Part shown: one piece after another, positions 28,287 through 38,096 of the stretch
Position numbering within the stretch: the stretch's first letter is position 1
Layout: the number at the start of each line of letters is the position of its first letter
DNA from: Arachidicoccus rhizosphaerae
Lineage (GTDB): Bacteria; Bacteroidota; Bacteroidia; Chitinophagales; Chitinophagaceae
Reading direction: 5' to 3'
Assembly (NCBI RefSeq): GCF_900107765.1
Contig: NZ_FNQY01000013.1
Span: forward strand, 1 to 64,000
DNA length: 64,000 bases
Program-made: the position numbers and the translations under genes
Notes under the pieces: generated by a model
Database searches by the model: none
What the model saw: only the letters and a program-made list of their open reading frames with translations
What the model was told of the DNA's origin: nothing

Positions 28287-29741
28287 TTATTTTTCAATGG
28301 AGTGTTTTAGCTCCAACAGAAAGCCTTTGAATTCCGTGAGGGATTGAATTAAGTGCATATTCACTTCTGTTTGCTCTCTGTAGGAGTTTAAATGTTTAAT
28401 GGCGCCATTGATGGTTAATTTTTTTTGTCTCAGCAGGTAATAAATCAGTTGAAGATTTTTGACGTCTTCCGGCCTGAAATATCTATCTCCTTTTTTATTC
28501 TTTTTGGGCTTTAAGATTTTGAATTCATTTTCCCAGAATCGCAGCAGTGAGTTATTAACCCGGAACCATTTAGCCACTACGCTGATCGGGTAATATTGTT
28601 TTTGGAAGAGTTCTTCATCTGGTGGTACTTGGATAAGGTCAACTTCTGCATCAATCTGCTTAAAAGACATCCTGCCTCTTTTTCTAATTGGTACCGTTTG
28701 GTCTTCTATATAATAAGGCTTTTTGGGATCATTTTCAGATTCAATTGATTGACCATTAGCGTGTTGACCCTTTTGAGGCTCTTCTTTTTCAATCGCATTT
28801 ATTGGTTGTTCAGCGCCTTCGTTATTTGTAACTTCTTTGTTTTCAGATACTTGAGATGGAATGGACTCCGGAGATTGGCTTTCATTTTGCTGAATATTAT
28901 CCTCTGAAACTTCATTATTGGTTATTTCTTTTTCAGAAGCTGTCTTTTCAACAAGAGATCCAGGTGACCCAAAGTCTTCCAAGTCTTCTGGGGAGAAGGA
29001 GGTATCCATGGATGCTGCTTCTGTCCCTTCATGAAAGGGATTATTCTGCCCGGTTGATGATTGGTTGCCCGGATCTTCTACAATTTCATTGGACGCTGCC
29101 TGGTTATCAGTTAAGCTGTTATTTGGATTGGAAGTATTGCGCATAACCACCTTTACCCCAAACTGCTCATTGGCAAATACGACCTCTTTTGTTGTTGCTA
29201 CGTCCTGAGGATCCTCGGAAGGATCGGTTAGGGGAGAGGATGGTGTTTCAGGCTTCAGTTCTGTTTCAGAAAAAGAGGAAGGTGTATGGAGTGCCTCCGC
29301 TTGTTCGTATTCAAACGAATCTATTTCGGAATGAACATCCTGGTTCAAGCCCTGAATTTGAATTTCAGAGGCTGTTACAGGTGCAGATGAATTAGACGCA
29401 ACGGTTGTATCTTCTTCAAAGGCGTGCACTGCCGTCTGTGGCTGTTGAGCATTGGCCTCGGGCTGAGGAACAGCAGGAAGGTTCCCGTCAGGTATTGTTG
29501 CCTCTGCTGAAACAATGGGAGTTATTTCCTCTAATGAACCGGAGTCTTCCTTTGGCTCATTGGTAGCAGGCTCTTTTAATTGGATAGGGGCATCAGAAGG
29601 CTTCTGCTCGGGATCGCCATCAGGAGTTTTTTCATTATTTGTGACTTCCATGGATTTTTCCGTCACCTCTTTAGAAGCTTTCTTTTTCTTTTCTGGTTTG
29701 GGTGCTTCTTCCCCAAAATCAAATAGGGACAACTGCTGCAT
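28287..29741 (-). CDS. MerR-family regulator with long acidic disordered N-terminal part
   Basis: The 484-residue protein starts MQQLSLFDFGEE. It then runs for ~330 residues through a low-complexity acidic stretch rich in E, S, P, Q and N with no predicted fold. Three similar pieces (EVTNNEKTPD, EITNNEVSED, EVTNNEGAEQ) recur in it. A basic KRGRMSFKQID bridge leads to the MerR-type winged helix (YYPISVVAKWFRVNNSLLRFW and GDRYFRPEDVKNLQLIYYLL, in pieces), where the wing residues are conserved. A C-terminal helix follows. MerR proteins bind promoters with long spacers; no effector site is visible here. Confidence 0.85.
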   Translation of the reverse strand: MQQLSLFDFGEEAPKPEKKKKASKEVTEKSMEVTNNEKTPDGDPEQKPSDAPIQLKEPATNEPKEDSGSLEEITPIVSAEATIPDGNLPAVPQPEANAQQPQTAVHAFEEDTTVASNSSAPVTASEIQIQGLNQDVHSEIDSFEYEQAEALHTPSSFSETELKPETPSSPLTDPSEDPQDVATTKEVVFANEQFGVKVVMRNTSNPNNSLTDNQAASNEIVEDPGNQSSTGQNNPFHEGTEAASMDTSFSPEDLEDFGSPGSLVEKTASEKEITNNEVSEDNIQQNESQSPESIPSQVSENKEVTNNEGAEQPINAIEKEEPQKGQHANGQSIESENDPKKPYYIEDQTVPIRKRGRMSFKQIDAEVDLIQVPPDEELFQKQYYPISVVAKWFRVNNSLLRFWENEFKILKPKKNKKGDRYFRPEDVKNLQLIYYLLRQKKLTINGAIKHLNSYREQTEVNMHLIQSLTEFKGFLLELKHSIEK

Positions 29742-29837
29742 ATTGTAAAAATAATAATCCTGAACAATTTTACCCTAAATTTATGCCGATTTGCGGCTTG
29801 AATAGCTTTAATTTGTGCAAACTTTAGCAGGATAGAG

Positions 29838-30827
29838 GTGAATTTAAATCCAAAAGAAACTATTTTAATTACAGGAGCTACTGGTCTGGTAGGCAGCGAG
29901 ATAATTAATCAGTTGGACTGCTCCAGGTATCATATTATTGGCATGGCCAGAAATATACCTGAAAATGCACCCAAGGGTATTAAGTGGGTATCCTGTGATA
30001 TTTTGGATGTAGTTGCCTTGGAAGAGGCCTTAAAAGGCGTTACCCAGGTTTATCATTGTGCTGGTTTCGTTTCCTTTGACCCGAAATTAAAAGATCAAGT
30101 TCTAAAAATAAATATAGAAGGAACGGCTAATCTGGTCAACTGCTGTATTAAAAATGGCGTCAAAAAACTCCTGCATGTCAGTTCTGTTGCCGCAATAGGA
30201 GAGGCCAAGGGAGCAAAGCGTACCATAGATGAAAAAGTGGAATGGCATGAAAAAGGAGCTTCTGATTATGGAAAATCAAAGTATTTAGGGGAAATTGAGG
30301 TATGGCGTGGTCTATGTGAAGGTTTGGACGCTGTTATTATAAATCCATCTATTATTATTGGAGCTGGTGATTGGAATAGGGGATCAACAGCCATGTTTAA
30401 ATCTGTTTATGATAGATTCCCATGGTATACAGAAGGAATACATGGGTTTGTAGATGTAAAGGATGTTGCCCAAGCAGCTGTTTTATTAATGAATAGTCCC
30501 ATTAGCGGGGAGCGGTTTATTGTGAATGGGGCAAATATTTCCTATAAAATGTTATTTGATTTAATGGCTGCTGGTTTTAATGTGCCTGAACCAAAGAAAA
30601 AAGTGACCCCGCTTATGGCAGAATTTGTTTGGAGATTAAAATATTTAAAAAGCAAACTGACAGGTAAATCTTCTATATTAAATAAAAGTACAGCTCGTAC
30701 TGCACTAATTATCTGTGAGTATGATAGCTCAAAGTTGAAAAATGCACTACCTGAATTTCATTATACAAGTATTGAAAATACAATTTCCAGAACCTGCAAA
30801 GCCCTTCAGAAAAAATATGGATTATAG
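29838..30827 (+). CDS. NAD-dependent epimerase/dehydratase (SDR family)
   Basis: The 329-residue extended short-chain dehydrogenase has a Rossmann N-terminus with the dinucleotide motif ITGATGLVGSEI. The catalytic Tyr-x-x-x-Lys is in SDYGKSKYLGE, preceded by a serine in HVSSVAAIGE. A NPSIIIGAGDW segment follows, as in dihydroflavonol reductase and sugar epimerase-like enzymes. The substrate is not evident. The start is a GTG at 29838 with AGGATAGAG upstream. It is divergent from the MerR gene (96-base gap), so the two may share a promoter region. Confidence 0.88.
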   Translation: MNLNPKETILITGATGLVGSEIINQLDCSRYHIIGMARNIPENAPKGIKWVSCDILDVVALEEALKGVTQVYHCAGFVSFDPKLKDQVLKINIEGTANLVNCCIKNGVKKLLHVSSVAAIGEAKGAKRTIDEKVEWHEKGASDYGKSKYLGEIEVWRGLCEGLDAVIINPSIIIGAGDWNRGSTAMFKSVYDRFPWYTEGIHGFVDVKDVAQAAVLLMNSPISGERFIVNGANISYKMLFDLMAAGFNVPEPKKKVTPLMAEFVWRLKYLKSKLTGKSSILNKSTARTALIICEYDSSKLKNALPEFHYTSIENTISRTCKALQKKYGL

Positions 30828-31084
30828 AATATTTTAACAGTTTTGCCTCGAATTTTATTTAACCTTTAGCCTTCCTGCCCATCAAATTAGGCTAAATTTG
30901 CCTCAATTCTTGAAAAATATTCATGAATTTTTTGGATTAAAGCAATTTTATTCCGAAAATTACATTTATAATTTAGTGATTTGTTGAATGCTAACGGAGT
31001 TTCAACAGGTCTTCAGATAAAATTATTCGTTTTTCTAGTCTTTGCAGAAAATCAATACTGCGGACATAAAACAAGTTAGAAATA

Positions 31085-31954
31085 GTGAAAAAATTCTTAT
31101 TCCTAAGTGTTGTGGGGTTAGTAATGTGCGCATTCACCACACCCATGACCAAAATCTCCAGCGCAAATATCGTGCATCCAGTAGATAAGGATTTTCCTTC
31201 TTTACTTCCGAATAAGCCCGTAGGTCAGACAATGGCAAATAAATATGTTGATTCTGTGTATAACAGAATTAACCTGGCGAATGTCGGTCTAAAAAAAGAG
31301 GTCTTTTTTAAAGCCTTTAAAGGGTATCAATACCTGGAAAGTAAAGGAATGTTAGATAAGCCAGATTTGCTAACGATTGTGGATTATAGTCAGAGCAGTT
31401 CTCAAAAGCGCTTGTATGTGATAGATCTTAAAGCGGGAAAAGTTTTATTTAATACTTATGTATCCCATGGAAAACGGTCTGGCGGTGAATATGCCACTTC
31501 TTTTTCTAATGTAGAGGATTCTCATAAAAGTTCATTGGGTTTTATCGTTACCGGTAAATCATATAGCGGAGGATCTGGTTACAGCATGCATTTAAATGGA
31601 GTAGAGCCAGGGATTAACGATAATGTTTACAGCAGATATATTGTTATGCATGGCAGTCACTATGTGAATGCACGTAGAGCTGATGAAAATGAAACTGGAC
31701 GCAGTTTCGGCTGTCCAGCAGTTCCTTACGGACAGCAATATGCCATCATCAATAAAATAAAAGAAGGTAGTTGCTTATTTATCTGGGCCCCTGATAATCA
31801 TTACCAGGTTTCCTCTAGAATTTTAAATGCCGCCTTTCAATGGCCGGTTTTAAAGAAAGATGGTAAGTTTAAGGAATTATTGGCGCCTCTTAATAATACG
31901 GCTAGTAGCGTATTGGATGGGGCTCCTGATTTGAATGATAACAAAAATAGTTAG
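31085..31954 (+). CDS. L,D-transpeptidase-like murein protein (YkuD_2 family)
   Basis: The 289-residue exported protein has a signal peptide of ~22 residues and a GTG start (31085) giving MKKFLFLSVVG. The catalytic domain holds the pattern IVMHGSHYVNARRADENETG split before RSFGCPAV. His190 or so and Cys210 are the likely catalytic pair of the L,D-transpeptidase catalytic fold. The variant fits the 'murein L,D-transpeptidase catalytic domain' family of Gram-negatives. It probably acts on peptidoglycan in the periplasm. It stands alone, with a terminator ~50 bases downstream. Confidence 0.85.
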   Translation: MKKFLFLSVVGLVMCAFTTPMTKISSANIVHPVDKDFPSLLPNKPVGQTMANKYVDSVYNRINLANVGLKKEVFFKAFKGYQYLESKGMLDKPDLLTIVDYSQSSSQKRLYVIDLKAGKVLFNTYVSHGKRSGGEYATSFSNVEDSHKSSLGFIVTGKSYSGGSGYSMHLNGVEPGINDNVYSRYIVMHGSHYVNARRADENETGRSFGCPAVPYGQQYAIINKIKEGSCLFIWAPDNHYQVSSRILNAAFQWPVLKKDGKFKELLAPLNNTASSVLDGAPDLNDNKNS

Positions 31955-32003
31955 AACTTATATTAATGGAGATTATAGCAGCTTAAGCTGCTATTCTTAT
32001 TTT

Positions 32004-32038
32004 AAATGTCCGGTCTTTTTAAGATCGGACATTTGTTT
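32004..32038 (+). terminator. Terminator behind L,D-transpeptidase gene
   Basis: Stem AAATGTCCGGTCT / AGATCGGACATTT with one G-T wobble is followed by GTTTG. A smaller palindrome, AGCAGCTTAAGCTGCT, lies just before it at about 31978. Confidence 0.75.
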
Positions 32039-32137
32039 GATTAAAAGTTTAGAAAAGTGGATATTGGCAGATTATTGGAATTGGGCTAACTTGCCCCTGA
32101 ATGATTATCGTCAATAATTTTAAAATAACGTATAAAA

Positions 32138-32521
32138 ATGGGGAAAGAAATTATTAATACCAGTAATGCACCAGCACCAGTAGGTCCATATAATCAAGCG
32201 ATAAAAGCTGGTGGTGTGCTTTATGTTAGTGGCCAGATTGCCATTGATCCGGCAAGTAATCAGTTATACTCTGGTGATTTAGCAGGGGAAACGCATCTGG
32301 TTTTTAAAAATCTGGAAGCAGTCTTAAAAGAAGCTGGATATGGTTTTGACGATGTTGTCAAAGCCAGTGTCTTTTTAAGCGATATGGGATTATTTGGGCA
32401 GATTAATGAAATTTATGGAACATATTTTCATACAAATCCTCCTGCCAGGGAGTGCGTGGCAGTTAAAACATTGCCTAAAAATGTGAATGTAGAAATTAGT
32501 GTTATTGCTTATAAAGATTAG
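32138..32521 (+). CDS. ridA: RidA-family enamine/imine deaminase
   Basis: The 127-residue protein matches RidA from end to end: APVGPYNQAIKAGGVLYVSGQI at the start in pieces, an ASVFLSDM middle, and the closing PARECVAVKTLPKNVNVEI with the substrate-binding Arg and Glu of the family. RidA hydrolyses reactive enamines/imines formed by PLP enzymes and so protects the cell. The protein is cytoplasmic and trimeric in known members. It is a single-gene unit with terminators on both sides. Confidence 0.96.
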   Translation: MGKEIINTSNAPAPVGPYNQAIKAGGVLYVSGQIAIDPASNQLYSGDLAGETHLVFKNLEAVLKEAGYGFDDVVKASVFLSDMGLFGQINEIYGTYFHTNPPARECVAVKTLPKNVNVEISVIAYKD

Positions 32522-32559
32522 CAATGAATCCTTTGCTCTAAGTCATCAGCAATAAAAGT

Positions 32560-32593
32560 AGAAGTCTGTGATTTTATATGATCACAGACTTCT
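32560..32593. terminator. Bidirectional terminator between ridA and DUF1508 gene
   Basis: A perfect 13-bp stem, AGAAGTCTGTGAT / ATCACAGACTTCT, stands between two convergent genes. It can end both transcripts. Confidence 0.85.
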
Positions 32594-32614
32594 GCTTGTT
32601 AGGTGTGTGATGTA

Positions 32615-32941
32615 CTATTCTTCAGTGACTTCTGCATCCGGTGCATTTTTCTTGACAGACTCAATGCCATTTTCCATAGCGGCGGCACTTTCATATAATT
32701 CACTGTTGCCTATAACCTGTCCATTTCCAGCCCTAAGGTTAAAATAAGGCTTTCCGTTAGTGGAAGTTTTTCGTTCATACCTGCTATCATCTTGTGAATT
32801 GGTCTTGACAGAAGAAATCCCATTTTGGCAGGCCGGCTTGGTGGTATAACCTTCGCTGGTTAAAATAATTTGTCCATTACCTGCTTTAAGGTTAAAACGG
32901 AATTGACCGTCCTTACCGGTTTTAACAACAAACTTTCCCAT
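32615..32941 (-). CDS. DUF1508/YegP family protein, two repeats
   Basis: The 108-residue protein consists of two copies of the ~50-residue YegP repeat: FRFNLKAGNGQIILTSEGY then YFNLRAGNGQVIGNSELYES. Each is followed by a helix with the NGI-x-SVK ending. YegP-like proteins are small cytoplasmic folds found in many bacteria, with no agreed function. The tail is acidic. Confidence 0.92.
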   Translation of the reverse strand: MGKFVVKTGKDGQFRFNLKAGNGQIILTSEGYTTKPACQNGISSVKTNSQDDSRYERKTSTNGKPYFNLRAGNGQVIGNSELYESAAAMENGIESVKKNAPDAEVTEE

Positions 32942-33015
32942 CTGTTTATTATTTTGAAGTGAATAGATATTCTAAGTTAAGCAATATTCAAAAGATTGCC
33001 AATTTTGAAAAGAAA

Positions 33016-34083
33016 TTATTCATTGACGATGTTGTTCTGTGCAATCGTGTCAGTAACCTCTAAAGTCGTTATCGTTATTATTTTATAAAGGGAAAGATTT
33101 GGAAGTAGGGTTAATAATCCATCTTTACTTTTCAGACGTAATTGGTTTGCTGAAAATCCAGTTCTTAATTTTATGCTTCGGGTAAATGCTGTAAATTCTG
33201 AAAACCCATGATCCATCGCAATGTCTTGTAAACTGTCATTTGTGTACATTATTTTATAAAGACAACTCTTAAACTGTAATTCGGTCTGGAAAACTTTAAG
33301 GCTTGAAGGAGCAACTGACCTAATTTGCGCTTCGAAATTTCTTTTTGTTGAATTGGTAAATTTTCTAATATCCTTTTTTGTTGGATAATTAAAATTATCA
33401 TTAATCATGGATTCAATTAATTTTTCGAGACCAGTCAAGGTTGGATGAATTGTTGCTATTTGATAATTAGTATTAAAAGTTTTCTTTAAAATAATCCTTG
33501 AAATAAGACATATGCATTTGTATACAACTTCCGGAATAATGAATTTATTAGAAAGGATAAATACAATATTCTCAAGTAAATAAACGTCCTGAGTGTGTAT
33601 ATAGCCACAGATCTTGCCTTTCTGAAGGTATAGGTCATTTTTGAATACCTCACGTAGAGAATTGATGGCTTCAAACTGTTCTTTTATTGTAAAAACATTA
33701 AATAGGTTCTTGGGGTACTGCAATACAAGTGTATCTGGAGGGATATCATTTAAATGCCTTTCAAATAGTAAATTTGAATTCTTTATATAAAACAGGACAA
33801 AGGGAGTATGTTCACTAATACCAGGGGCATCCAAATGAATATGCTTCGTATTAATATGGAGCTCATAATCATACCGCAATTCGCTGCCAATTCTAATAAT
33901 CTGTTTTTCATTATGGGTATTACAATATATAATCTGTAATCCAAGAATGGATGACTGAAAATACATTTTTGAATTATTCATATCGTTTCTAATTAAAGCA
34001 TTATTGCCATTAATGAAATAATTACCAGATAAAATGATTAACTGGTCAAGACAATTAGATTCATATATATTAGGATAAAACAA
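33016..34083 (-). CDS. AraC-family regulator, AT-rich
   Basis: The 355-residue protein has an AraC-like DNA-binding end: KKDIRKFTNSTKRNFEAQIR for the first helix pair and LQDIAMDHGFSEFTAFTRSI for the second. The N-terminal ~220 residues are a sensor of unknown ligand. The true start may be this ATG or the one at 33981 (MNNSKMYF). The gene is very AT-rich compared with its neighbours, so lateral transfer is possible. No obvious target adjoins it except the divergent membrane protein gene at 34,298. Confidence 0.78.
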   Translation of the reverse strand: MFYPNIYESNCLDQLIILSGNYFINGNNALIRNDMNNSKMYFQSSILGLQIIYCNTHNEKQIIRIGSELRYDYELHINTKHIHLDAPGISEHTPFVLFYIKNSNLLFERHLNDIPPDTLVLQYPKNLFNVFTIKEQFEAINSLREVFKNDLYLQKGKICGYIHTQDVYLLENIVFILSNKFIIPEVVYKCICLISRIILKKTFNTNYQIATIHPTLTGLEKLIESMINDNFNYPTKKDIRKFTNSTKRNFEAQIRSVAPSSLKVFQTELQFKSCLYKIMYTNDSLQDIAMDHGFSEFTAFTRSIKLRTGFSANQLRLKSKDGLLTLLPNLSLYKIITITTLEVTDTIAQNNIVNE

Positions 34084-34297
34084 ATGTACTGGATGTCAAG
34101 TTTGCAAATATGTAATAAATGCATTTTGCATTTGTGTTTATCATAGGATAGAACTAAGATAATTATTTTTTCAATAAATACAAAAGGAGGTGACAATGAA
34201 ACGCTATTGATAAGAAGTCCTATTAGCAAGCGCATGGTATATAATTTATTAACAATGTATATATTATAAATTAAATAATTATTTAAAGTCTGAAAAT

Positions 34298-35380
34298 ATG
34301 AAATCAAGGGATTTGACTATTGATTTGGCTAGAGGATTTATTGTGTTTATTATGCCAGCTACTCATGCTACACTCTATTATAGCCAGATGGATGTACAAA
34401 AAAGCGCTTGGGGGATTTTTTTAAGAATTTTTGCGGAGGGTGCAGGTGCTCAGGTATTTATGTTTTTATTGGGGTTTTCCTTTTATTTGGGGCGCAAGAA
34501 ATCCTTGGAATCTATTTTAAAACGATCACTTTCCATTTTCCTGTTAGCCTATTTATTAAACTTCATAAAATTCGTGATTCCTTCGATTCTGGGGTGGATT
34601 CCTTCAACTTTTTTTTCCTATTATCATTTATCATCAGATTTCTGGGGAACCGTAGATTTATTAATGGTGGGCGATATTTTCCAATTTGCCGCTTTGGCAT
34701 ATTTAACCTGTGGGGTTATTTATCATTTCAAATTGAAATGGTGGTTGCCGCTCGCTGTTTCCATTTTAACCGCAATTGTGTCGCCGTTTATCTGGGGAAA
34801 TAGAGTGACTAATATCTTTTTTGATTATTTACTAAAATTCCTGAATGGCGCACCACCCGCGGTATTTTTTCCTGTTTTTCCCTGGTTGGCGTATCCTTTA
34901 ATGGGGCTTAGTTTTGGATTTCTCTATAACGCGCTATTGGAGGAAGAGTTTTATAAATTGTGTTTTAAAGTTGGCCTGTTGTTTTTTGCCATTGGGATGG
35001 GGATTATGTGGTTTGAGCCCGTTGTTTTTAAATCTAATTTCTATCGTTTAGGGCCAGGAGGCACATTCTTTCATGCAGGTTTAGTGTTATTATGGCTATG
35101 CTTATGCCATTTATTGGTTGTAAGGTTTAAAGAAAACTACTTTAATCAAGGGATAAATTTAATGTCCTGGTATAGCAGTAATATAACATTGATTTATCTG
35201 GTTCAATGGATTATTGTTATTTACTGTTTGCCGTTATTCGGGTTTATGGATCTAGGGATAGGAAGTACGATCATCGCAGTTAGCCTGGTAAGTTTAATGA
35301 CATTTTTGTTGGTGAAGTTACTTAAACTTTTTAAGGGTAAACATTATATACAAAATGTCGAAGGGAAAGCAACTCAATAG
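34298..35380 (+). CDS. DUF1624/heparan-alpha-glucosaminide acetyltransferase-like membrane protein
   Basis: The 360-residue polytopic membrane protein has about nine to ten hydrophobic segments. Its first lines, RDLTIDLARGFIVFIMPATHA, fit the R-x-x-x-x-D-x-x-R-G start and following His of the DUF1624/HGSNAT acyltransferase superfamily. Members acetylate sugars across the membrane using a cytoplasmic acetyl donor. The substrate here is unknown. A terminator that also serves tRNA-Val stands ~20 bases behind the stop. Confidence 0.72.
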   Translation: MKSRDLTIDLARGFIVFIMPATHATLYYSQMDVQKSAWGIFLRIFAEGAGAQVFMFLLGFSFYLGRKKSLESILKRSLSIFLLAYLLNFIKFVIPSILGWIPSTFFSYYHLSSDFWGTVDLLMVGDIFQFAALAYLTCGVIYHFKLKWWLPLAVSILTAIVSPFIWGNRVTNIFFDYLLKFLNGAPPAVFFPVFPWLAYPLMGLSFGFLYNALLEEEFYKLCFKVGLLFFAIGMGIMWFEPVVFKSNFYRLGPGGTFFHAGLVLLWLCLCHLLVVRFKENYFNQGINLMSWYSSNITLIYLVQWIIVIYCLPLFGFMDLGIGSTIIAVSLVSLMTFLLVKLLKLFKGKHYIQNVEGKATQ

Positions 35381-35399
35381 TTGAAAAGGATGGGGTAAA

Positions 35400-35428
35400 A
35401 AAGACCCTAAGTTGCTCTTAGGGTCTTT
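35400..35428. terminator. Shared terminator (acyltransferase gene and tRNA-Val)
   Basis: A perfect 12-bp stem, AAAGACCCTAAG / CTTAGGGTCTTT, has a 5-base loop. A-rich and T-rich flanks let it act in both directions. Confidence 0.85.
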
Positions 35429-35432
35429 ACTG

Positions 35433-35506
<74 letters not shown>

Positions 35507-35855
35507 ATTGGTTGGCAAATGTATAGCAATTTATTTAAATTCGTCAGATTGACTTAAAAATTTTTATTTTTTAATATGTTGAGCTATTCGGTTGATTATG
35601 CTTTAGAAATAAACAATAATAAATGAGTGTTATTTTATTAAAAAATATTAAAAATGAATATATTATTTAGTTTCTTCAGACTTATTATTCGTCTTCTCAT
35701 TTCATTGCTGAAAAAAATAATGAAATATTCCTGTAAATTAATAACGGAACAAATACGGAATTAGATTTCTAAATTTAATGCAGTGTGCTTAGGTTAAATG
35801 GCTATATTCTGCTATTTTAGTGAAATCATTTTTTTTATAATATAAAAGGGTTATA
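35507..35855. other. AT-rich gap before GH36 gene
   Basis: About 350 very AT-rich bases hold no gene or RNA I can support. It must contain the promoters of tRNA-Val (minus) and of the alpha-galactosidase gene (plus). A short antisense frame over the GH36 start looks like a shadow. Confidence 0.5.
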
Positions 35856-38075
35856 ATGTCACAATATTCAATTCTAAAACAAAAAATGCTTTTAAAAGCA
35901 TTTGCAGGAACCATTTCTTGCTTTTGCTTGCTGACCAGTTCTGTATTTGCGCAGGACATCCCGATTGAAACAAATAATTCAGCTATGGTTTTGCAGGTGG
36001 ATAAAAACAAGATGATACATGTAGGTTATTTTGGAGTGAGATTAAAGGACCCTAAAGAATATGGACAATTTGATAATCAACTGCAACAAAATGGAGATCC
36101 CAGCGGGGTTGCCAATAGTGCGTATTCATCTTCCGGATCCAGGAACCTTTTTGAACCCGCTATCAGTGTCATCCATGCTGATGGAAATACCTCACTGGCT
36201 TTAAGATATATTTCCAGTAAGGTCAGCAAAGAAGCGGATGGTGTAATACTAACTGAAGTCTTGCTAAAAGATCCGGTTTATGACTTTAATGTCCGGCTTT
36301 TTTATAAGGCTTATCAGAATTTTGATGTAGTGGAGCAATGGGCGGAGATGGAACATCATGAAAAAGGAAATGTCAGGCTTAATAAATTTGCTTCGGCTAA
36401 TTTATATTGGAATAGATCCAATTTTTGGCTTAAACAATATCATGGAGACTGGGCTAGAGAAATGCAACCGGAAGTAACTGAATTAACACACGGAATTAAA
36501 ACATTAGATTCAAAACTCGGCACCAGGGCTGATTTATTTCAGCCGCCTATTTTTGTGGTTGGTGCAAACCGTTCTCCTGAGGAGGATTTTGGAGAAGTGA
36601 TGTTGGGGTCTATTGAGTGGAGCGGAAATTACCGCATTGATTTGGAGGTTGATAATCAAAATAACCTGCGCATTATTGCTGGGGTTAATAATTTTGCGGA
36701 TAGCTATGAACTCGCGCCCGATAAGTCATTTACGACGCCAAAATTTTTATATACCTTATCAGAGAATGGGACAGGGGCAGCAAGCCGAAATTTGCAGGCA
36801 TGGGCCAGAAAATATAGGATTCTAGATGGTCAGGGAGAAAGGCTGACCCTACTTAATAACTGGGAGTCTACTTATTTTAATTTCAATGAAGAGAAATTGA
36901 AAAGCCTTTTGGAAGATACTAAAAATCTGGGGGTGGACCTGTTTTTATTAGATGATGGCTGGTTCGGTAATAAATATCCTAGAAATGATGATCACGCAGG
37001 ACTCGGAGATTGGCAGGCCAATAAGAAAAAACTGCCTAATGGAATAGAAGCTGTCGTCCAACAGGCTGATAAGGTGGGAACCAAATTCGGAATCTGGCTT
37101 GAACCTGAAATGGTTAATCCTAAAAGTGAATTATATGAAAAACATCCTGATTGGGTAATAAAACAACCCAATCGTCCTGAATACTATTTTAGAAACCAGC
37201 TGGTTTTGGACTTGAGCAATCCTAAGGTACAGGATTTTGTATTTAATATCGTGGATAGCCTTTTTATTAAGAATCCAACACTTGCCTACATTAAATGGGA
37301 TTGTAATGCTGTAATATACAATGCCTATTCTTCTTATTTGACCCACCAGTCTGAACTTTATATTGAATATGTCAGAGGCTTATATAAAGTACTTGAAAGG
37401 ATTCGGGCTAAATATCCTAAGGTTCCGATGATGTTATGTTCTGGAGGCGGGGGCAGGGTCGATTATGCTGCCTTGCAATATTTCACAGAATTCTGGCCTA
37501 GCGACAATACGGATCCGTTAGAGCGGGTCTTTTTGCAATGGGAGTATTCCTACTTTTATCCGGCCATTGCTACCGCTGCGCATGTAACCAATTGGGGCCG
37601 GCAGCCTTTAAAATATAAAGTTGATGTCGCAATGATGGGCAAGCTGGGATTTGATATCGCTGTAAATAAGCTCAAACCCGAAGAATTAAGCTTTTGTCAG
37701 TCTGCCATTAAATTATATGACCAAATTAAAGATGTAATCTGGCATGGTGATCAATATCGTTTAGTGAGCCCATGGAATCATGATTTTGCTTCCATTATGT
37801 ATGTGGCACCCGAAAAGACCAAAGCCGTTATTTTTAATTATCTGGTATCCAATAGATATGCTGCCGGAAGCACTTTACCTGTGAAGCTTAAGGGACTGGA
37901 TCCCGAAAAACATTATCGTATCCAGGAGGTGAATCTGTATAATGGGGCAACTTCTAAATTACAACTGAATGCCGCCAATCGTTATTCAGGTGCATTTTTA
38001 ATGCAGGTAGGATTTAATCCGGTGGTAAATGCAGGAAGGACAAGTGTCGTATTGATAGCCTCTGCAATTGATTAG
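35856..38075 (+). CDS. Alpha-galactosidase, GH36 family
   Basis: The 739-residue exported enzyme hydrolyses terminal alpha-1,6-galactosides such as melibiose or raffinose. A signal peptide ends near residue 32 (SSVFAQD). The N-terminal beta-supersandwich spans ~residues 40-310. The TIM barrel starts at LFLLDDGWFGNKYPRNDDH. Nucleophile Asp482 is in YIKWDCN, and the acid/base Asp550 in FWPSDNTDP. The LEPEMVNP and CSGGGGRVD motifs also fit the family. A C-terminal beta domain closes it. An internal ATG at 35886 (MLLKAF) is an alternative start. It is convergent with a GH27 enzyme of the same probable activity. Confidence 0.93.
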   Translation: MSQYSILKQKMLLKAFAGTISCFCLLTSSVFAQDIPIETNNSAMVLQVDKNKMIHVGYFGVRLKDPKEYGQFDNQLQQNGDPSGVANSAYSSSGSRNLFEPAISVIHADGNTSLALRYISSKVSKEADGVILTEVLLKDPVYDFNVRLFYKAYQNFDVVEQWAEMEHHEKGNVRLNKFASANLYWNRSNFWLKQYHGDWAREMQPEVTELTHGIKTLDSKLGTRADLFQPPIFVVGANRSPEEDFGEVMLGSIEWSGNYRIDLEVDNQNNLRIIAGVNNFADSYELAPDKSFTTPKFLYTLSENGTGAASRNLQAWARKYRILDGQGERLTLLNNWESTYFNFNEEKLKSLLEDTKNLGVDLFLLDDGWFGNKYPRNDDHAGLGDWQANKKKLPNGIEAVVQQADKVGTKFGIWLEPEMVNPKSELYEKHPDWVIKQPNRPEYYFRNQLVLDLSNPKVQDFVFNIVDSLFIKNPTLAYIKWDCNAVIYNAYSSYLTHQSELYIEYVRGLYKVLERIRAKYPKVPMMLCSGGGGRVDYAALQYFTEFWPSDNTDPLERVFLQWEYSYFYPAIATAAHVTNWGRQPLKYKVDVAMMGKLGFDIAVNKLKPEELSFCQSAIKLYDQIKDVIWHGDQYRLVSPWNHDFASIMYVAPEKTKAVIFNYLVSNRYAAGSTLPVKLKGLDPEKHYRIQEVNLYNGATSKLQLNAANRYSGAFLMQVGFNPVVNAGRTSVVLIASAID

Positions 38076-38096
38076 GTGGTAGAAAATATTGAAAAT

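Noticed and set aside
34038-34307. Minus-strand 89-codon hydrophobic frame between AraC and the acyltransferase gene
   Set aside because: It overlaps both gene starts in an AT-rich stretch; the Ile/Leu-rich translation is expected from base composition.
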